Positions 1 to 8,137 of a DNA stretch of 64,000 nt are shown one piece after another. The notes under the pieces are model-generated. The model ran no database searches and was not told where the DNA came from. It was given only the letters and a program-made list of their open reading frames with translations. The stretch covers positions 186,001 through 250,000 of the forward strand of contig NZ_JBAWSY010000001.1 in the NCBI RefSeq assembly GCF_037104765.1, in the 5' to 3' direction. The position numbers and the translations under genes are program-made. Position 1 is the first letter of the stretch. Each line of letters opens with the position of its first letter. Source of the stretch: Psychrobacillus mangrovi (GTDB lineage: Bacteria; Bacillota; Bacilli; Bacillales_A; Planococcaceae).

Positions 1-600
1 TTTGCAGAAACTACAATATTTTCTGCGGTCACCTTATTGATGAGTGCGTATTCAACAGAAGTTATATCAGCTCATCAGATTGCTATGAACTTTACTTCTC
101 TACTTTATATGATTCCATTAAGTATTGCGATGGGAGCTACAATACTTGTCGGACATGAGGTAGGTGCAAATCGATATAGAGATGCAAAGACTTACAGCTG
201 GCTTAGTGTTGCCGCCGCCGTCCTGTTTAGTTTCATTTCCGTATCTATACTTCTTTTATTTAGAGAACAAATCGCTTCTATATATACAAATGATCAAGCA
301 GTCATCACATTAACTATTCAATTTTTTATTTTTGCTGCTTTGTTTCAATTATCAGATGCCATTCAAGCCCCTGTCCAAGGAGCGCTAAGAGGCTATAAAG
401 ATGTGACAGTTACATTTATTATGGCAATTGTATCTTATTGGATTATAGGATTGCCTACAGGCTATATACTTGCAAACTATACTTCCTTTGAACGCTTTGG
501 TTACTGGATTGGTCTAATAGTAGGTTTATCCGTAGGTGCAATCACACTCTGTTCAAGACTGATTTATTTACAAAAGAAGCTAACAAAAAACGACGCTTAG
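1..600 (+). CDS. MATE family multidrug efflux transporter, C-terminal part (5' end outside window)
   Basis: The reading frame is open from base 1, so the gene starts before the window. About 199 C-terminal residues are present of a family that is usually around 450. They form several hydrophobic helices with the MATE-like stretches ISAHQIAMNF, GATILVGHEVGA and QGALRGYKD (seen). MATE proteins are inner-membrane Na+- or H+-coupled exporters of cationic drugs and metabolites (family knowledge). The stop codon lies inside a bidirectional terminator hairpin. Substrate cannot be told from the fragment. Confidence 0.85.
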   Translation, partial: FAETTIFSAVTLLMSAYSTEVISAHQIAMNFTSLLYMIPLSIAMGATILVGHEVGANRYRDAKTYSWLSVAAAVLFSFISVSILLLFREQIASIYTNDQAVITLTIQFFIFAALFQLSDAIQAPVQGALRGYKDVTVTFIMAIVSYWIIGLPTGYILANYTSFERFGYWIGLIVGLSVGAITLCSRLIYLQKKLTKNDA

Positions 601-733
601 TTGCGTCGTTTTTTGCTATGTCGATGATTCCACACTCAGCGACTCCACGTTTGTTTGCGAGTTCTTTTACCGATTCTCCGACTTGTGGACTAACGCATCC
701 TTCACGTATACTTCTATCCCGATTTAAAAACAT
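542..733 (-). CDS. Possible small protein, 63 aa, unknown
   Basis: The ATG at 733 is preceded at ideal spacing by AGGAGG (CCTCCT at 741-746 on the plus strand). The predicted peptide begins MFLNRDRSIREGCVSPQVG and ends in basic residues. I do not recognise it. Its 3' third runs through the MATE terminator and overlaps the MATE 3' end, which is unusual for a real gene, so it may be a truncated gene. An in-frame upstream extension to 850 adds a basic N-terminus without a convincing RBS. Confidence 0.3.
   Translation of the reverse strand: MFLNRDRSIREGCVSPQVGESVKELANKRGVAECGIIDIAKNDATKRRFLLASFVNKSVLNRV
585..614. terminator. Bidirectional intrinsic terminator at the end of the MATE gene
   Basis: A perfect 12-bp stem (AAAAAACGACGC at 585-596, GCGTCGTTTTTT at 603-614) encloses a 6-base loop, with A-tract and T-tract flanks. 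The MATE stop codon (598-600) is in the loop. Confidence 0.85.
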
Positions 734-1208
734 GTCATTTCCTCCTAATTGTTCTTTACTAGTGTTTAATCCGAAAAATTTCTTAAAAAAACTCATTGAG
801 GAACGGAATCTCTTTGAACCGTACCCATAACTTTTTTTCCTTCTAATCATTCATAAAATTTAACGTAACATCTCCACCCATACTTATGATGGATACTGTA
901 CCAGAAAAGCGCTTCATGGCTACCATCATTTCCTTTAGTTCTTGAATATGAATCTCTTTCTTCTTTGGTCATCCTATAGAACAAATTAGGAATTACACTA
1001 GGTTCTTTAGATTTTAATGTATGTATAAAACGAACTTCCTTATAGAAATTACCCCATATAATTGAAACATTAGTGGGTAACGTGGTTAACGTATAAAGGA
1101 AGCTTAACAAGTCGATATAAACATTCTAGTTGACAAGAAGATAAAAAAGGATTATTATTATCTCATATTCAAGATATCTTATTTCAATATTCATGGATTC
1201 GATACATT
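734..1208. other. Stretch without a supported gene
   Basis: A minus-strand open frame (847-1110, about 87 codons, TTG start) ends in CYVKFYE, but no family is recognisable and the RBS is poor. No RNA or repeat was recognised. The region sits between a candidate truncated ORF and a gene fragment, so it may be decayed DNA. Confidence 0.4.
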
Positions 1209-1565
1209 CAGGCAGACGGTGTAGATATTGCTTTTGAAGTTGCAGGGGTAGCTCCAACTTTCAAACAAGCGATTGGTGCAACTAAAGCAGGAGGAGTAAT
1301 GAATGTTGTTTCCATCTTTGCTCGACCAATTGAATGGAGTCCAAGTCAATTAACAAATTCTGGTGTAAGCGTGAGAGCTTCTATCGTGTATTCACCATCA
1401 ACGTTCAGAAAAACAATCGCTGCAATGAATTCAGGTCAATTAAAACCTCAACAAGTTGTAACAAGTCAAATTGAACTTGATGAAATTGTTGAAAAAGGTT
1501 TTGAAGCTCTAACAAATGATAAAACACAAGCTAAAATTCTAGTAGAACTTAGTAGTGAGAAATAA
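1209..1565 (+). pseudogene. 3' fragment of a 2,3-butanediol dehydrogenase-like zinc alcohol dehydrogenase gene
   Basis: In frame from about 1209 the translation reads ADGVDIAFEVAG, then a GGVMNVVSIF segment and FEALTNDKTQAKILVE before TAA. This is the C-terminal third of BdhA/Zn-dependent medium-chain dehydrogenases (compare GVDVAFEVTG and IKEKSQVKILV in the B. subtilis enzyme, from memory). Only about 118 of some 350 residues remain. The catalytic zinc domain and the dinucleotide-binding glycine motif are missing, and nothing upstream supplies a start. I call it a non-functional remnant. Confidence 0.7.
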
Positions 1566-1582
1566 TAGATATAATAAAAATA

Positions 1583-1621
1583 AACCCTGAATATTTACTT
1601 TAGTGTAAATACCCTGGTTTT
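1583..1621 (+). terminator. Imperfect terminator after the dehydrogenase fragment
   Basis: TATTTAC pairs with GTAAATA around a short loop, extended by AAACC/GGTTT at the base after an internal mismatch, and followed by T residues. It is probably the original terminator of the dehydrogenase gene. Confidence 0.45.
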
Positions 1622-1733
1622 CACTTTAATTTGAGATACCTTTAAGTGTATTTCATGACAATCTCAATTTGGTTTATAAAGTTCAGTAATGGCAAGTCTG
1701 AATACGAGTGCATCATTTTCTCAGATACCGTTA

Positions 1734-1775
1734 TATTAAAAAAACCTACCAGTTTTTTTAATCCTGGTAGGTTTT
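1734..1775 (-). terminator. Terminator of the first CAP-domain gene
   Basis: A perfect 12-bp stem (AAAACCTACCAG at 1741-1752, CTGGTAGGTTTT at 1764-1775) is followed on the minus strand by seven T residues (A-run 1734-1740). Confidence 0.85.
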
Positions 1776-1786
1776 GTATTAATTAT

Positions 1787-2434
1787 TTATTTTCCAATTA
1801 ATTGTTGAGTCCAGTAGTATCCACTATCTGATAAACCTACTCCAATATGTGTATAAGAAGGATTCATAATATTTTCTCTGTGGCCTGGTGAGTTCATCCA
1901 TCCGTCAACTACTTCTTTAGCACTACGTTGACCCATGGCAATATTTTCTCCAGCCGCTTTGTATGCTACACCAAAGGATTTCATTTGATCAAATGGCGAA
2001 CCGTATGTTGGACTAGTATGAGAAAAATAGTTTTTGTCTTTCATATCTTGTGATTTTGCTTGAGCTGATTGTGTTAACTTCGTATCAATTTGTAAAGCTT
2101 TTAAACCTTGTTTAGCACGTTCTTGGTTAGTTAAATCTACAACCTGTTGAACTGTTGAAGATACTTTTCCAGTATCATTTGCAGTTGGTACAGACTTTTG
2201 AGTACTAGCTTCCTGATTTGTTGTTACAGGAGTTTGTTTTGTACTTTCGATTGGTTGGTTATTTTTATTTATATATGAAAAAGGTTCATTACCTTTTTGT
2301 TTTAAAGAAATATTAGCTTCTGAAGTAGTCTCTGAATATGAATTTCCCGTGGACATAGATGCTTCAACAGATTGAGTTGTAAATAATAGACTCCCTGCAA
2401 GTAATCCAACAATTAACGAATAATTTTTATTCAT
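1787..2434 (-). CDS. Secreted CAP-domain (SCP/PR1, YkwD-like) protein
   Basis: 215 residues from the ATG at 2434, chosen because a purine-rich RBS (AAGGGGG) precedes it and a signal peptide follows at once (MNKNYSLIVGLLAGSLLF, cleavage after VEA). Residues about 25-95 are a Ser/Thr/Gln-rich linker. The C-terminal 120 residues are a CAP domain with the family marks VVDLTNQERAKQGL, YFSHTSP, AGENIAMG and WMNSPGHRENIMNP (seen). CAP proteins of Bacillales are extracellular or spore-associated and their activity is generally unknown. The C-terminal half is nearly identical at DNA level to the neighbouring gene at 3152-4048, which indicates duplication. Confidence 0.88.
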   Translation of the reverse strand: MNKNYSLIVGLLAGSLLFTTQSVEASMSTGNSYSETTSEANISLKQKGNEPFSYINKNNQPIESTKQTPVTTNQEASTQKSVPTANDTGKVSSTVQQVVDLTNQERAKQGLKALQIDTKLTQSAQAKSQDMKDKNYFSHTSPTYGSPFDQMKSFGVAYKAAGENIAMGQRSAKEVVDGWMNSPGHRENIMNPSYTHIGVGLSDSGYYWTQQLIGK

Positions 2435-3023
2435 TTTCTTTTCCCCCTTCTTTTGCTCCACTATTATAAACATATGAAAGAACAAATAATTTTTATAAAA
2501 TATTCCATTGAAACCATTAAGAAAAATATCTAGATAGCAACAAGCATCCCACTTCAAAGTAATGGATATTATAACCACAGTTTAGAAATATTTCATCTCA
2601 AACACTGTTGACAGTTTTATATAAACAACTATTAAGGGACTGACCTGATAGATTGAGACAAATAAAAACATTGAGTTGAAGAACGGAAATATCATACCTA
2701 AAACCAAGTTAGAGGTGTTTTTCTATAGGCAATACAATATGTTATCCAGCATGTAGGGTTACAATTGAGGAGATTGCCTGTGATAAATTAATGAAAGAAT
2801 TAAAGATTTGATATAAAAGAGTCGCTTAACTTATGCGTAAGTTAAAAAAGCATTATCATGAGCATGTCCTTTAATTGGATGTCAGTCCAGCTAGATACTG
2901 CCTCCATTAAATCTTTTCACGTCTCACTAAGGTCGGAAACATTCTATCTTGAAGAATAGAACACACTACGAGGTAGTCGTAGATCGTACTATATTATATA
3001 AATTTTTAACAATATCCGCATTC
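2435..3023. other. Intergenic stretch, possible decayed insertion sequence end
   Basis: No ORF with an RBS is seen. The segment around 2637-2720 (GGGACTGACCTGATAGATTG followed by an AAATAAAAACATTG stretch) resembles by eye the terminal sequence of some IS3-family elements, but no transposase frame survives. The promoter of the upstream CAP gene pair is not obvious. Confidence 0.3.
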
Positions 3024-3083
3024 AAAAAAAAAAAAAAAAAATAAACAACCAATCTCCGGTATAATACCGTCAACTGATTGTTT
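3024..3083 (-). terminator. Terminator of the second CAP gene with an 18-base T tract
   Basis: On the minus strand AAACAATCAG and GATTGGTTGTTT form an outer stem around a perfect inner hairpin (CGGTATTATACCG). An uninterrupted run of 18 T follows (A-run 3024-3041 on the plus strand). The homopolymer may vary in length. Confidence 0.8.
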
Positions 3084-3151
3084 AAAAAGGTGTTTTTGTT
3101 CCTTAACTCATTATTAGGAGTTAATCCCTAATTATGATAGGTTTCACTTCA

Positions 3152-4048
3152 TTACTTACCTATAAATTGTTGAGTCCAATAGAATCCACTATCTGATAAT
3201 CCAACTCCAATATGTGTATAAGAAGGATTCAAAATATTTTCTCTGTGGCCTTGTGAGTTCATCCATCCGTCAACTACTTCTTTAGCACTACGTTGACCCA
3301 TGGCAATATTTTCACCAGCCGCTTTGTATGTTACACCAAATGATTTCATTTGATCAAATGGTGAACCGTATGTTGGACTAGTATGAGAAAAATAGTTTTT
3401 GTCCTTCATGTCTTGTGATTTTGCTTGAGCTGATTGTGTTAACTTCGTATCAATTTGTAAAGCTTTTAAACCTTGTTTAGCACGTTCTTGGTTAGTTAAA
3501 TCCACAACCTGCTGTATTTCAGATGATACTTTCACTTCTTCTTTATTTTCAGTAGCTGGCTTTTGAACTACTGGTTCTTTTACAGTATTTGATGGTGTTT
3601 GTGCAACTGGTTTTTTCACTGGAGCTTCTTGTTTTTCTACTTGCTGTTTCTCTGTTTCAACTGGTTTTTCTACTGGCTTCCTCTCTGTTACAGCCGGTTT
3701 TTCTGCTACTGGCTTCTTCTCTGTTACGACCGGTTTTTCTGCTACCGGTTCTTTTTCTGTTACAACAGGCTTTTCAGCTACTTCTTCTTTTCCATCTATG
3801 ACAAAATATTTAGCAACAATTTCATTTGCAACTGATTTAGCATTAGCTACATATTTAAAGTTATCGTATGCTCTCCAATTATATTGATTGATTATATTGT
3901 ATGGAGACTTCACCTGATAATTTACAACTGTTTTTGCCTCGGAAGTGGTGTTTGAATCTCCAGTTGTTGTTGATGCTTCAGCTGTATTCGTTGATAAAAA
4001 TAAGCTTCCTGCAAGTAATCCAACTATGATTGAATTTTTTTTATTCAT
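3152..4048 (-). CDS. Secreted CAP-domain protein with Pro/Lys/Glu repeat linker
   Basis: 298 residues. The ATG at 4048 is 8 bases from GGAGG; an ATG at 4054 is possible but too close. A signal peptide (MNKKNSIIVGLLAGSLFLST, cleavage near AEA) is followed by a unique segment. A low-complexity linker (about residues 110-180) then repeats PVAEKPVVTEK-like units, typical of wall-spanning spacers. The CAP domain (last 120 residues) is almost the same as that of the 1787-2434 gene, with SQGHRENILNP in place of SPGHRENIMNP. It is expected at the cell surface. No LPXTG or LysM is seen. Confidence 0.88.
   Translation of the reverse strand: MNKKNSIIVGLLAGSLFLSTNTAEASTTTGDSNTTSEAKTVVNYQVKSPYNIINQYNWRAYDNFKYVANAKSVANEIVAKYFVIDGKEEVAEKPVVTEKEPVAEKPVVTEKKPVAEKPAVTERKPVEKPVETEKQQVEKQEAPVKKPVAQTPSNTVKEPVVQKPATENKEEVKVSSEIQQVVDLTNQERAKQGLKALQIDTKLTQSAQAKSQDMKDKNYFSHTSPTYGSPFDQMKSFGVTYKAAGENIAMGQRSAKEVVDGWMNSQGHRENILNPSYTHIGVGLSDSGFYWTQQFIGK
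3600..3790 (-). repeat. In-gene repeat encoding PVxEKPVxTEK units
   Basis: The linker of the second CAP protein is built from about six degenerate 11-residue units rich in Pro, Lys, Glu and Val. The corresponding DNA repeats (CTGTTAC, CCGGTTTTTCTGCTAC, GGCTTCTTCT) are close enough for slippage or recombination to change copy number. Confidence 0.7.
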
Positions 4049-4206
4049 TTTCATTTCCTCCTTCTTTTGTGCACCCTTATTGTAAACATAAAAAAGGAGG
4101 AAATTTTCACATAACATTTACCAATAAAACCATTAAACTAAAATAGATTGATAGAAATAGAATACTAGTTGATTATTTTGGATATATTGACCAACAAAAT
4201 TAAAAT

Positions 4207-4467
4207 TTACACGTCATTTCCTGTTGACACTTTTAAATACTCTTCTTTATAAATAGATAACAAAGCTTTTTTATCTTCATTATTAAGATTACTAGCTTGT
4301 ATACGTTGGATAGCAAGCTGATACTTTTTTACCACAGATAACCTAGCTCTAGGATGTGTAAATTCATCTTTTAACTCACTACTAATTACTTGTCGAATCT
4401 CATCATCTGTTTGAATTTTATCTAAAGCAATTCTGCCTTTATATAATTGTTGAAAAGCTATTATCAT
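4207..4467 (-). CDS. Hypothetical protein, 86 aa, coupled to the GTPase gene
   Basis: Its ATG overlaps the stop codon of the upstream GTPase gene (TAATG at 4465-4469), so the two are translationally coupled. The protein is soluble, charged and mostly helical (IRQVISSELKDEFTHPRARL, NNEDKKALLSIYKEEYLK). I do not recognise a family. The coupling suggests a small partner or effector of the COG0523 GTPase. Confidence 0.65.
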   Translation of the reverse strand: MIIAFQQLYKGRIALDKIQTDDEIRQVISSELKDEFTHPRARLSVVKKYQLAIQRIQASNLNNEDKKALLSIYKEEYLKVSTGNDV

Positions 4468-5366
4468 TAAGAACCACTTCCTATCATATCGAGTTTATCA
4501 ATTTGATCTCCGATAATTACAATCTGGGGCTCCATCATTAAATACTCTGGTAACCATTGAACCATTCCATAAGCATATTGAAATAAAAAAGGATATTTAT
4601 GCCCTTTTAATGGTACGTATCCTTTCATCCGATAAACTGTATCAGGAAGGCTTCTAACCCAATTTTCAAACACTTCTTGATCTACCGCTTCCTGAAAAGT
4701 AAACAGACGAGAAGACAGAAATAGTTGTTTACCGAGAGCTGTTTCGTTAATCTCTTTTTCATGGTAAGTAGCTTCTAACTTTTTTATTAAGGTTAAAGGA
4801 AGTTTGCTGTTGGATGTTTGTATAATAGGCGCAGAACTATTTAGTGCTTGTATTTGCATAGTGACAGTTGCAACTTCAGAATCACTCAATAAATCTATTT
4901 TGTTTGCTACGATTAAATGTGCATGTTTTATTTGTTCTAAAAACAACATTCTAGTTTGAGGTGACATAAGATCACGATCTATCCATCTCTTACAATCCGC
5001 TACTGTTATAATCCCTTTCATATTTAGCTGTTTTGCAAAAAGAGGCGAAAATACTGCATCCATAGCTTCTACGGGATGTGCAGCACCTGTACTCTCAATT
5101 ATTAAGACATCAAATTCCTCCCCTTCCAAAAGCATTTGAAGTTGAGCTTCCATCTTCTCAGAACCTGTACAGCAAATACATCCTTCTAACATCTCTTTTA
5201 AGGGTATATCATCATCTACAGCTCGGCTATCGAAATTTAGTTTTCCTAATTCGTTCATAATGACTGCGGGTTTAATACCCTCTCCTTTAAATTGCGCAAT
5301 TAGATGCGATAATAAAGAAGTCTTCCCACTCCCTAAAAAACCACTTAACAAATAAACATCCTTCAT
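4467..5366 (-). CDS. COG0523/CobW-family G3E GTPase, putative metal chaperone
   Basis: 299 residues, starting after a good AAAGGAG RBS. Visible motifs are the P-loop SGFLGSGKT (8-16), the metal-binding GCICC (Cys63, Cys65, Cys66), ESTGAAHP and NKID (155-158). Together these define the COG0523 G3E GTPases that insert or allocate metals, often zinc, using GTP (family knowledge). The C-terminal region after residue 200 is short, and the His-rich stretch of many zinc chaperones is absent. No Zur-like operator or zinc enzyme is adjacent, so the metal is unknown. It forms an operon with the 86-aa ORF. Confidence 0.85.
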   Translation of the reverse strand: MKDVYLLSGFLGSGKTSLLSHLIAQFKGEGIKPAVIMNELGKLNFDSRAVDDDIPLKEMLEGCICCTGSEKMEAQLQMLLEGEEFDVLIIESTGAAHPVEAMDAVFSPLFAKQLNMKGIITVADCKRWIDRDLMSPQTRMLFLEQIKHAHLIVANKIDLLSDSEVATVTMQIQALNSSAPIIQTSNSKLPLTLIKKLEATYHEKEINETALGKQLFLSSRLFTFQEAVDQEVFENWVRSLPDTVYRMKGYVPLKGHKYPFLFQYAYGMVQWLPEYLMMEPQIVIIGDQIDKLDMIGSGS

Positions 5367-5390
5367 TTATTATTTACTCCTTTCATTTAA

Positions 5391-5416
5391 AAAGCTGACC
5401 AATGAAGGTCAGCTTT
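5391..5416 (-). terminator. Terminator after the S41 protease gene
   Basis: Perfect 10-bp stem AAAGCTGACC (5391-5400) / GGTCAGCTTT (5407-5416) with a 6-base loop, followed on the minus strand by T residues. Confidence 0.8.
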
Positions 5417-5420
5417 GCTT

Positions 5421-6905
5421 TTATTTATTCAGAAGTTCCAAAACAACTTCTTTAGCTTTTTGTAATTGTGGATCATCTTCTAATATTTTTGCACGAAGTT
5501 TATCCATTAATATATAAGAAGTTTCTCCTGATAGTTCACCAGTTGATTCAAGCTTGTTTTCAGCTTGGAATTTTTTCACTGCTGTTGTCATTTGGTTATC
5601 GAAGTTTTCATTTATTTCACCAACTTCATAGCCTATAGCTTTTAACATTTCTTTAGCATTTTGGATACCTTCTGAAGATTGGCCTTCTTTTAATGTTACG
5701 GCAGGATCTAATGGTGCAAGCATTGCATACGAAGGATATTCCACGACATGATCAGGTGCTATCCCTTTCTCGTGTATCCAGTTACCATCAGGTGTTAACC
5801 ATTTAGCAGTCGTAATTTTAATATTTGATCCATCTGGCAATTCGTTAACTGATTGAACTGTTCCTTTACCAAAAGAATTTAACCCTACTAATGGGATACC
5901 TGCAGATTCACTTAATGCTCCAGCTAAAATTTCTGATGCTGATGCACTACCTTCGTCAATAATCAAGGATACTGGTACCGTTACTTTCTCACCTGGAGTA
6001 GATGCAAAAACATCCGGGTTTCCTTTTTCTTGAATTTGGACGATTGACTTGCCCTCTTCTAAGAATAGTGTGGAGATATCAATAGCACTGTCTAGAAGTC
6101 CACCAGGGTTTTGACGTACATCAATAACCAATGCTTTCATTCCTTGACTTTCCATCTCGCTAATAGCTGTCAAAAGTTCATCATATGTGTCTCTAGAGAA
6201 GCTGGAAATAATAATATGTGCAACATTATCTCCAACCATTTCGGCATAAACCGTTTCAATTGGAATATCATCACGAACTATTTTAATTTCCATCGTTTCA
6301 GCTTCACCACGTTGGATAGAAAGTGAAACTTCGGTGCCTTTGTTTCCTCGAATTAAAAGCACAGCTTCAGATGCTGTATATCCTTTTATATCTTTTCCAT
6401 CTACAGCAAGAATTTTATCATTAGGCAATATACCTGCTTTTTCTGCTGGAGAATTTTTAATCGGAGATACAACAGTAATTACACCATCTCTTTCTTGAAT
6501 CTCTGCACCAATACCTTGAAAGCTAGAAGAGATACTCTCATTAAACTGAGAGGCTTCTTCTTTATTCATATAATCTGAGTATGGATCTTCTAATGCATCA
6601 ATCATTCCATTGATGGCGCCGTTAACAACTGAATCCTTATCAATATCTTTATAGTACTCTTCTTTTAATTTATCATATGCCATGTAAAGCCTAGCGAACT
6701 CAGGTCTATCCGATTCGGGCAATCCTTCTCCAACAACCTTATCTTTCCCTACATTTAAAGAAATCATAGTTATTGCGGCAGTAGCTATAATTAAGGCAAA
6801 AACCATTACAATAAAACCAAATGGCTTCATCTTTATATATCGTGATGCAGGTTTCTCTTCAGTAGATTCTACTTCTTCATTTGATTGTTGTTTGTGTTCA
6901 TCCAA
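5421..6905 (-). CDS. S41-family carboxy-terminal processing protease (CtpA/CtpB type)
   Basis: 494 residues. A cytoplasmic N-terminus is followed by one membrane helix (about 28-50), a PDZ domain (about 115-195, with NSPAEKAGILPNDKILAVDG) and the S41 protease core. The core has the Ser nucleophile in DEGSASASEILAGAL and the Lys in SFGKGTVQ. The C-terminal peptidoglycan-binding repeat lies at about 405-470. This is the usual architecture of Bacillus CtpA/CtpB, which cut exported substrates from the C-terminus; CtpB acts in sporulation signalling (family knowledge). Sequence alone does not decide between CtpA and CtpB. It is monocistronic between two terminators. Confidence 0.92.
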   Translation of the reverse strand: MDEHKQQSNEEVESTEEKPASRYIKMKPFGFIVMVFALIIATAAITMISLNVGKDKVVGEGLPESDRPEFARLYMAYDKLKEEYYKDIDKDSVVNGAINGMIDALEDPYSDYMNKEEASQFNESISSSFQGIGAEIQERDGVITVVSPIKNSPAEKAGILPNDKILAVDGKDIKGYTASEAVLLIRGNKGTEVSLSIQRGEAETMEIKIVRDDIPIETVYAEMVGDNVAHIIISSFSRDTYDELLTAISEMESQGMKALVIDVRQNPGGLLDSAIDISTLFLEEGKSIVQIQEKGNPDVFASTPGEKVTVPVSLIIDEGSASASEILAGALSESAGIPLVGLNSFGKGTVQSVNELPDGSNIKITTAKWLTPDGNWIHEKGIAPDHVVEYPSYAMLAPLDPAVTLKEGQSSEGIQNAKEMLKAIGYEVGEINENFDNQMTTAVKKFQAENKLESTGELSGETSYILMDKLRAKILEDDPQLQKAKEVVLELLNK

Positions 6906-6937
6906 ATTTTTTCACCCTTTTCATCCAAAATCTTATA

Positions 6938-6969
6938 AAATAGACTGTCATTTCCATGACAGTCTATTT
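6938..6969 (-). terminator. Terminator after deoD
   Basis: Perfect 13-bp stem AAATAGACTGTCA (6938-6950) / TGACAGTCTATTT (6957-6969), 6-base loop, then TTATAAG on the minus strand. Confidence 0.8.
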
Positions 6970-7017
6970 ATGAAGATCAAATCTAATTTAGAAGTATATT
7001 TGTTCGTGTAAGTAAGA

Positions 7018-7722
7018 TTAGTCTTGAATAGCTGCTTCTAGCGCAACAACGATCATATCGTTAAACGTAGTTTGACGTTCTTCAGATGACGTTGCTTCAC
7101 CTGTAATAATATGATCGCTTACAGTAAGTACTGAAAGAGCTTGACGACCAAATCTTGCAGCTAATGTATAAAGTGCAGCAGACTCCATCTCAACTGCTAA
7201 GACACCATAACTTGCCCATTTTTCATTTTGCGCATTTTCGTTATAGAATAAATCCGCTGTAAAAACATTACCTACTCTTAAATTTAAGCCTGCATCTTTT
7301 CCAGCATTATATGCTTTATATAATAAATCGAAATCTGCAGTCGGGGCATAGCTCACATCATCTAATAACACTTTATTTAGTGTAGAATCTGTTGAAGCAC
7401 TTTGCGCAAGAATAACGTCACGAACCTTCACGTCTTTTTGAATCGCTCCACAAGTACCTACACGAATCAATTTTTGTACATCATAATCATTCATTAATTC
7501 ATGTACATAAATTGAAATAGAAGGTACGCCCATCCCAGTACCTTGTACTGAAATTCTTTTTCCTTTATATGTACCAGTATATCCAAACATGTTACGAACC
7601 TCATTATATTGGACTACATCTTCTAAAAATGTTTCAGCAATATATTTTGCACGAAGTGGATCTCCGGGTAGTAAAATTGTATCTGCAATTTCACCTTTTT
7701 TTGCACCAATGTGTATACTCAT
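7018..7722 (-). CDS. deoD: Purine nucleoside phosphorylase DeoD
   Basis: 234 residues, the normal length of hexameric DeoD. It has MSIHIGAKKGEIADTILLPG, GDPLRAKYIAE, the GTGMGVPSISIYVHEL phosphate/ribose region, AVEMESAALYTLA, and the catalytic Asp in LTVSDHI. The enzyme phosphorolyses purine (deoxy)nucleosides to base and (deoxy)ribose-1-phosphate in the cytoplasm (established). RBS GAGGTAA precedes the ATG. It is a single gene with its own terminator. It is functionally near purine salvage but 30 kb from the allantoin genes. Confidence 0.95.
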   Translation of the reverse strand: MSIHIGAKKGEIADTILLPGDPLRAKYIAETFLEDVVQYNEVRNMFGYTGTYKGKRISVQGTGMGVPSISIYVHELMNDYDVQKLIRVGTCGAIQKDVKVRDVILAQSASTDSTLNKVLLDDVSYAPTADFDLLYKAYNAGKDAGLNLRVGNVFTADLFYNENAQNEKWASYGVLAVEMESAALYTLAARFGRQALSVLTVSDHIITGEATSSEERQTTFNDMIVVALEAAIQD

Positions 7723-7792
7723 TTAATTACCTCATTTCTATAACGTTACGGCTTAATGATACAGTTTTTTTAGTTTAAATGCAACGAAATTG

Positions 7793-8014
7793 CTAGCGTC
7801 TTGCTTCATAATATAGCTCCCAAAGCTCATCGAAAATTGTTGCACTCATATCAGGATGAGCTAGTTCTTCAATATACTTGGAAAGAGCATCAAATGAAGT
7901 CTCTGCTTTTGGAAAATCATGTTGATTAAACATCATTTCTGCAAATAAACTTTTTTTATCCTTCTTTTCTCCCCCGCGGTATTTTAAAACATATAAATAG
8001 AATGATTGGTTCAT
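7793..8014 (-). CDS. yozE: YozE-like (UPF0346, SAM-like fold) protein
   Basis: 73 residues after GGAGGTGTAAT. The N-terminal SFYLYVLKYRG, the HDFPK motif and the C-terminal FDELWELYYEAR match what I recall of B. subtilis YozE (SFYHYLLKYR, DHSFPK, FDEAWDQY). Family members are small helical proteins of unknown function with a sterile-alpha-motif-like fold. In B. subtilis yozE lies not far from deoD, which agrees with the neighbour here. Confidence 0.8.
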   Translation of the reverse strand: MNQSFYLYVLKYRGGEKKDKKSLFAEMMFNQHDFPKAETSFDALSKYIEELAHPDMSATIFDELWELYYEARR

Positions 8015-8137
8015 ATTACACCTCCAACTTTAGTCATGAAGTAGTAGTTATTTTAAAAAATATGTAGATAATTATATCTAAAACAAGTAAACTTTAAAGT
8101 AATTAAATAGTATTACTTATTGAAGGGGTTGGTGTGA

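Noticed and set aside
2637..2860. Possible IS3-family terminal sequence
   Set aside because: The resemblance rests on memory of short terminal motifs; no transposase frame, second end or target duplication was found.
3589..3835. Two plus-strand open frames rich in Phe, Leu and Tyr across the CAP gene
   Set aside because: They are the antisense of the Pro/Lys/Glu repeat linker; the hydrophobic composition is a by-product and no RBS is present.
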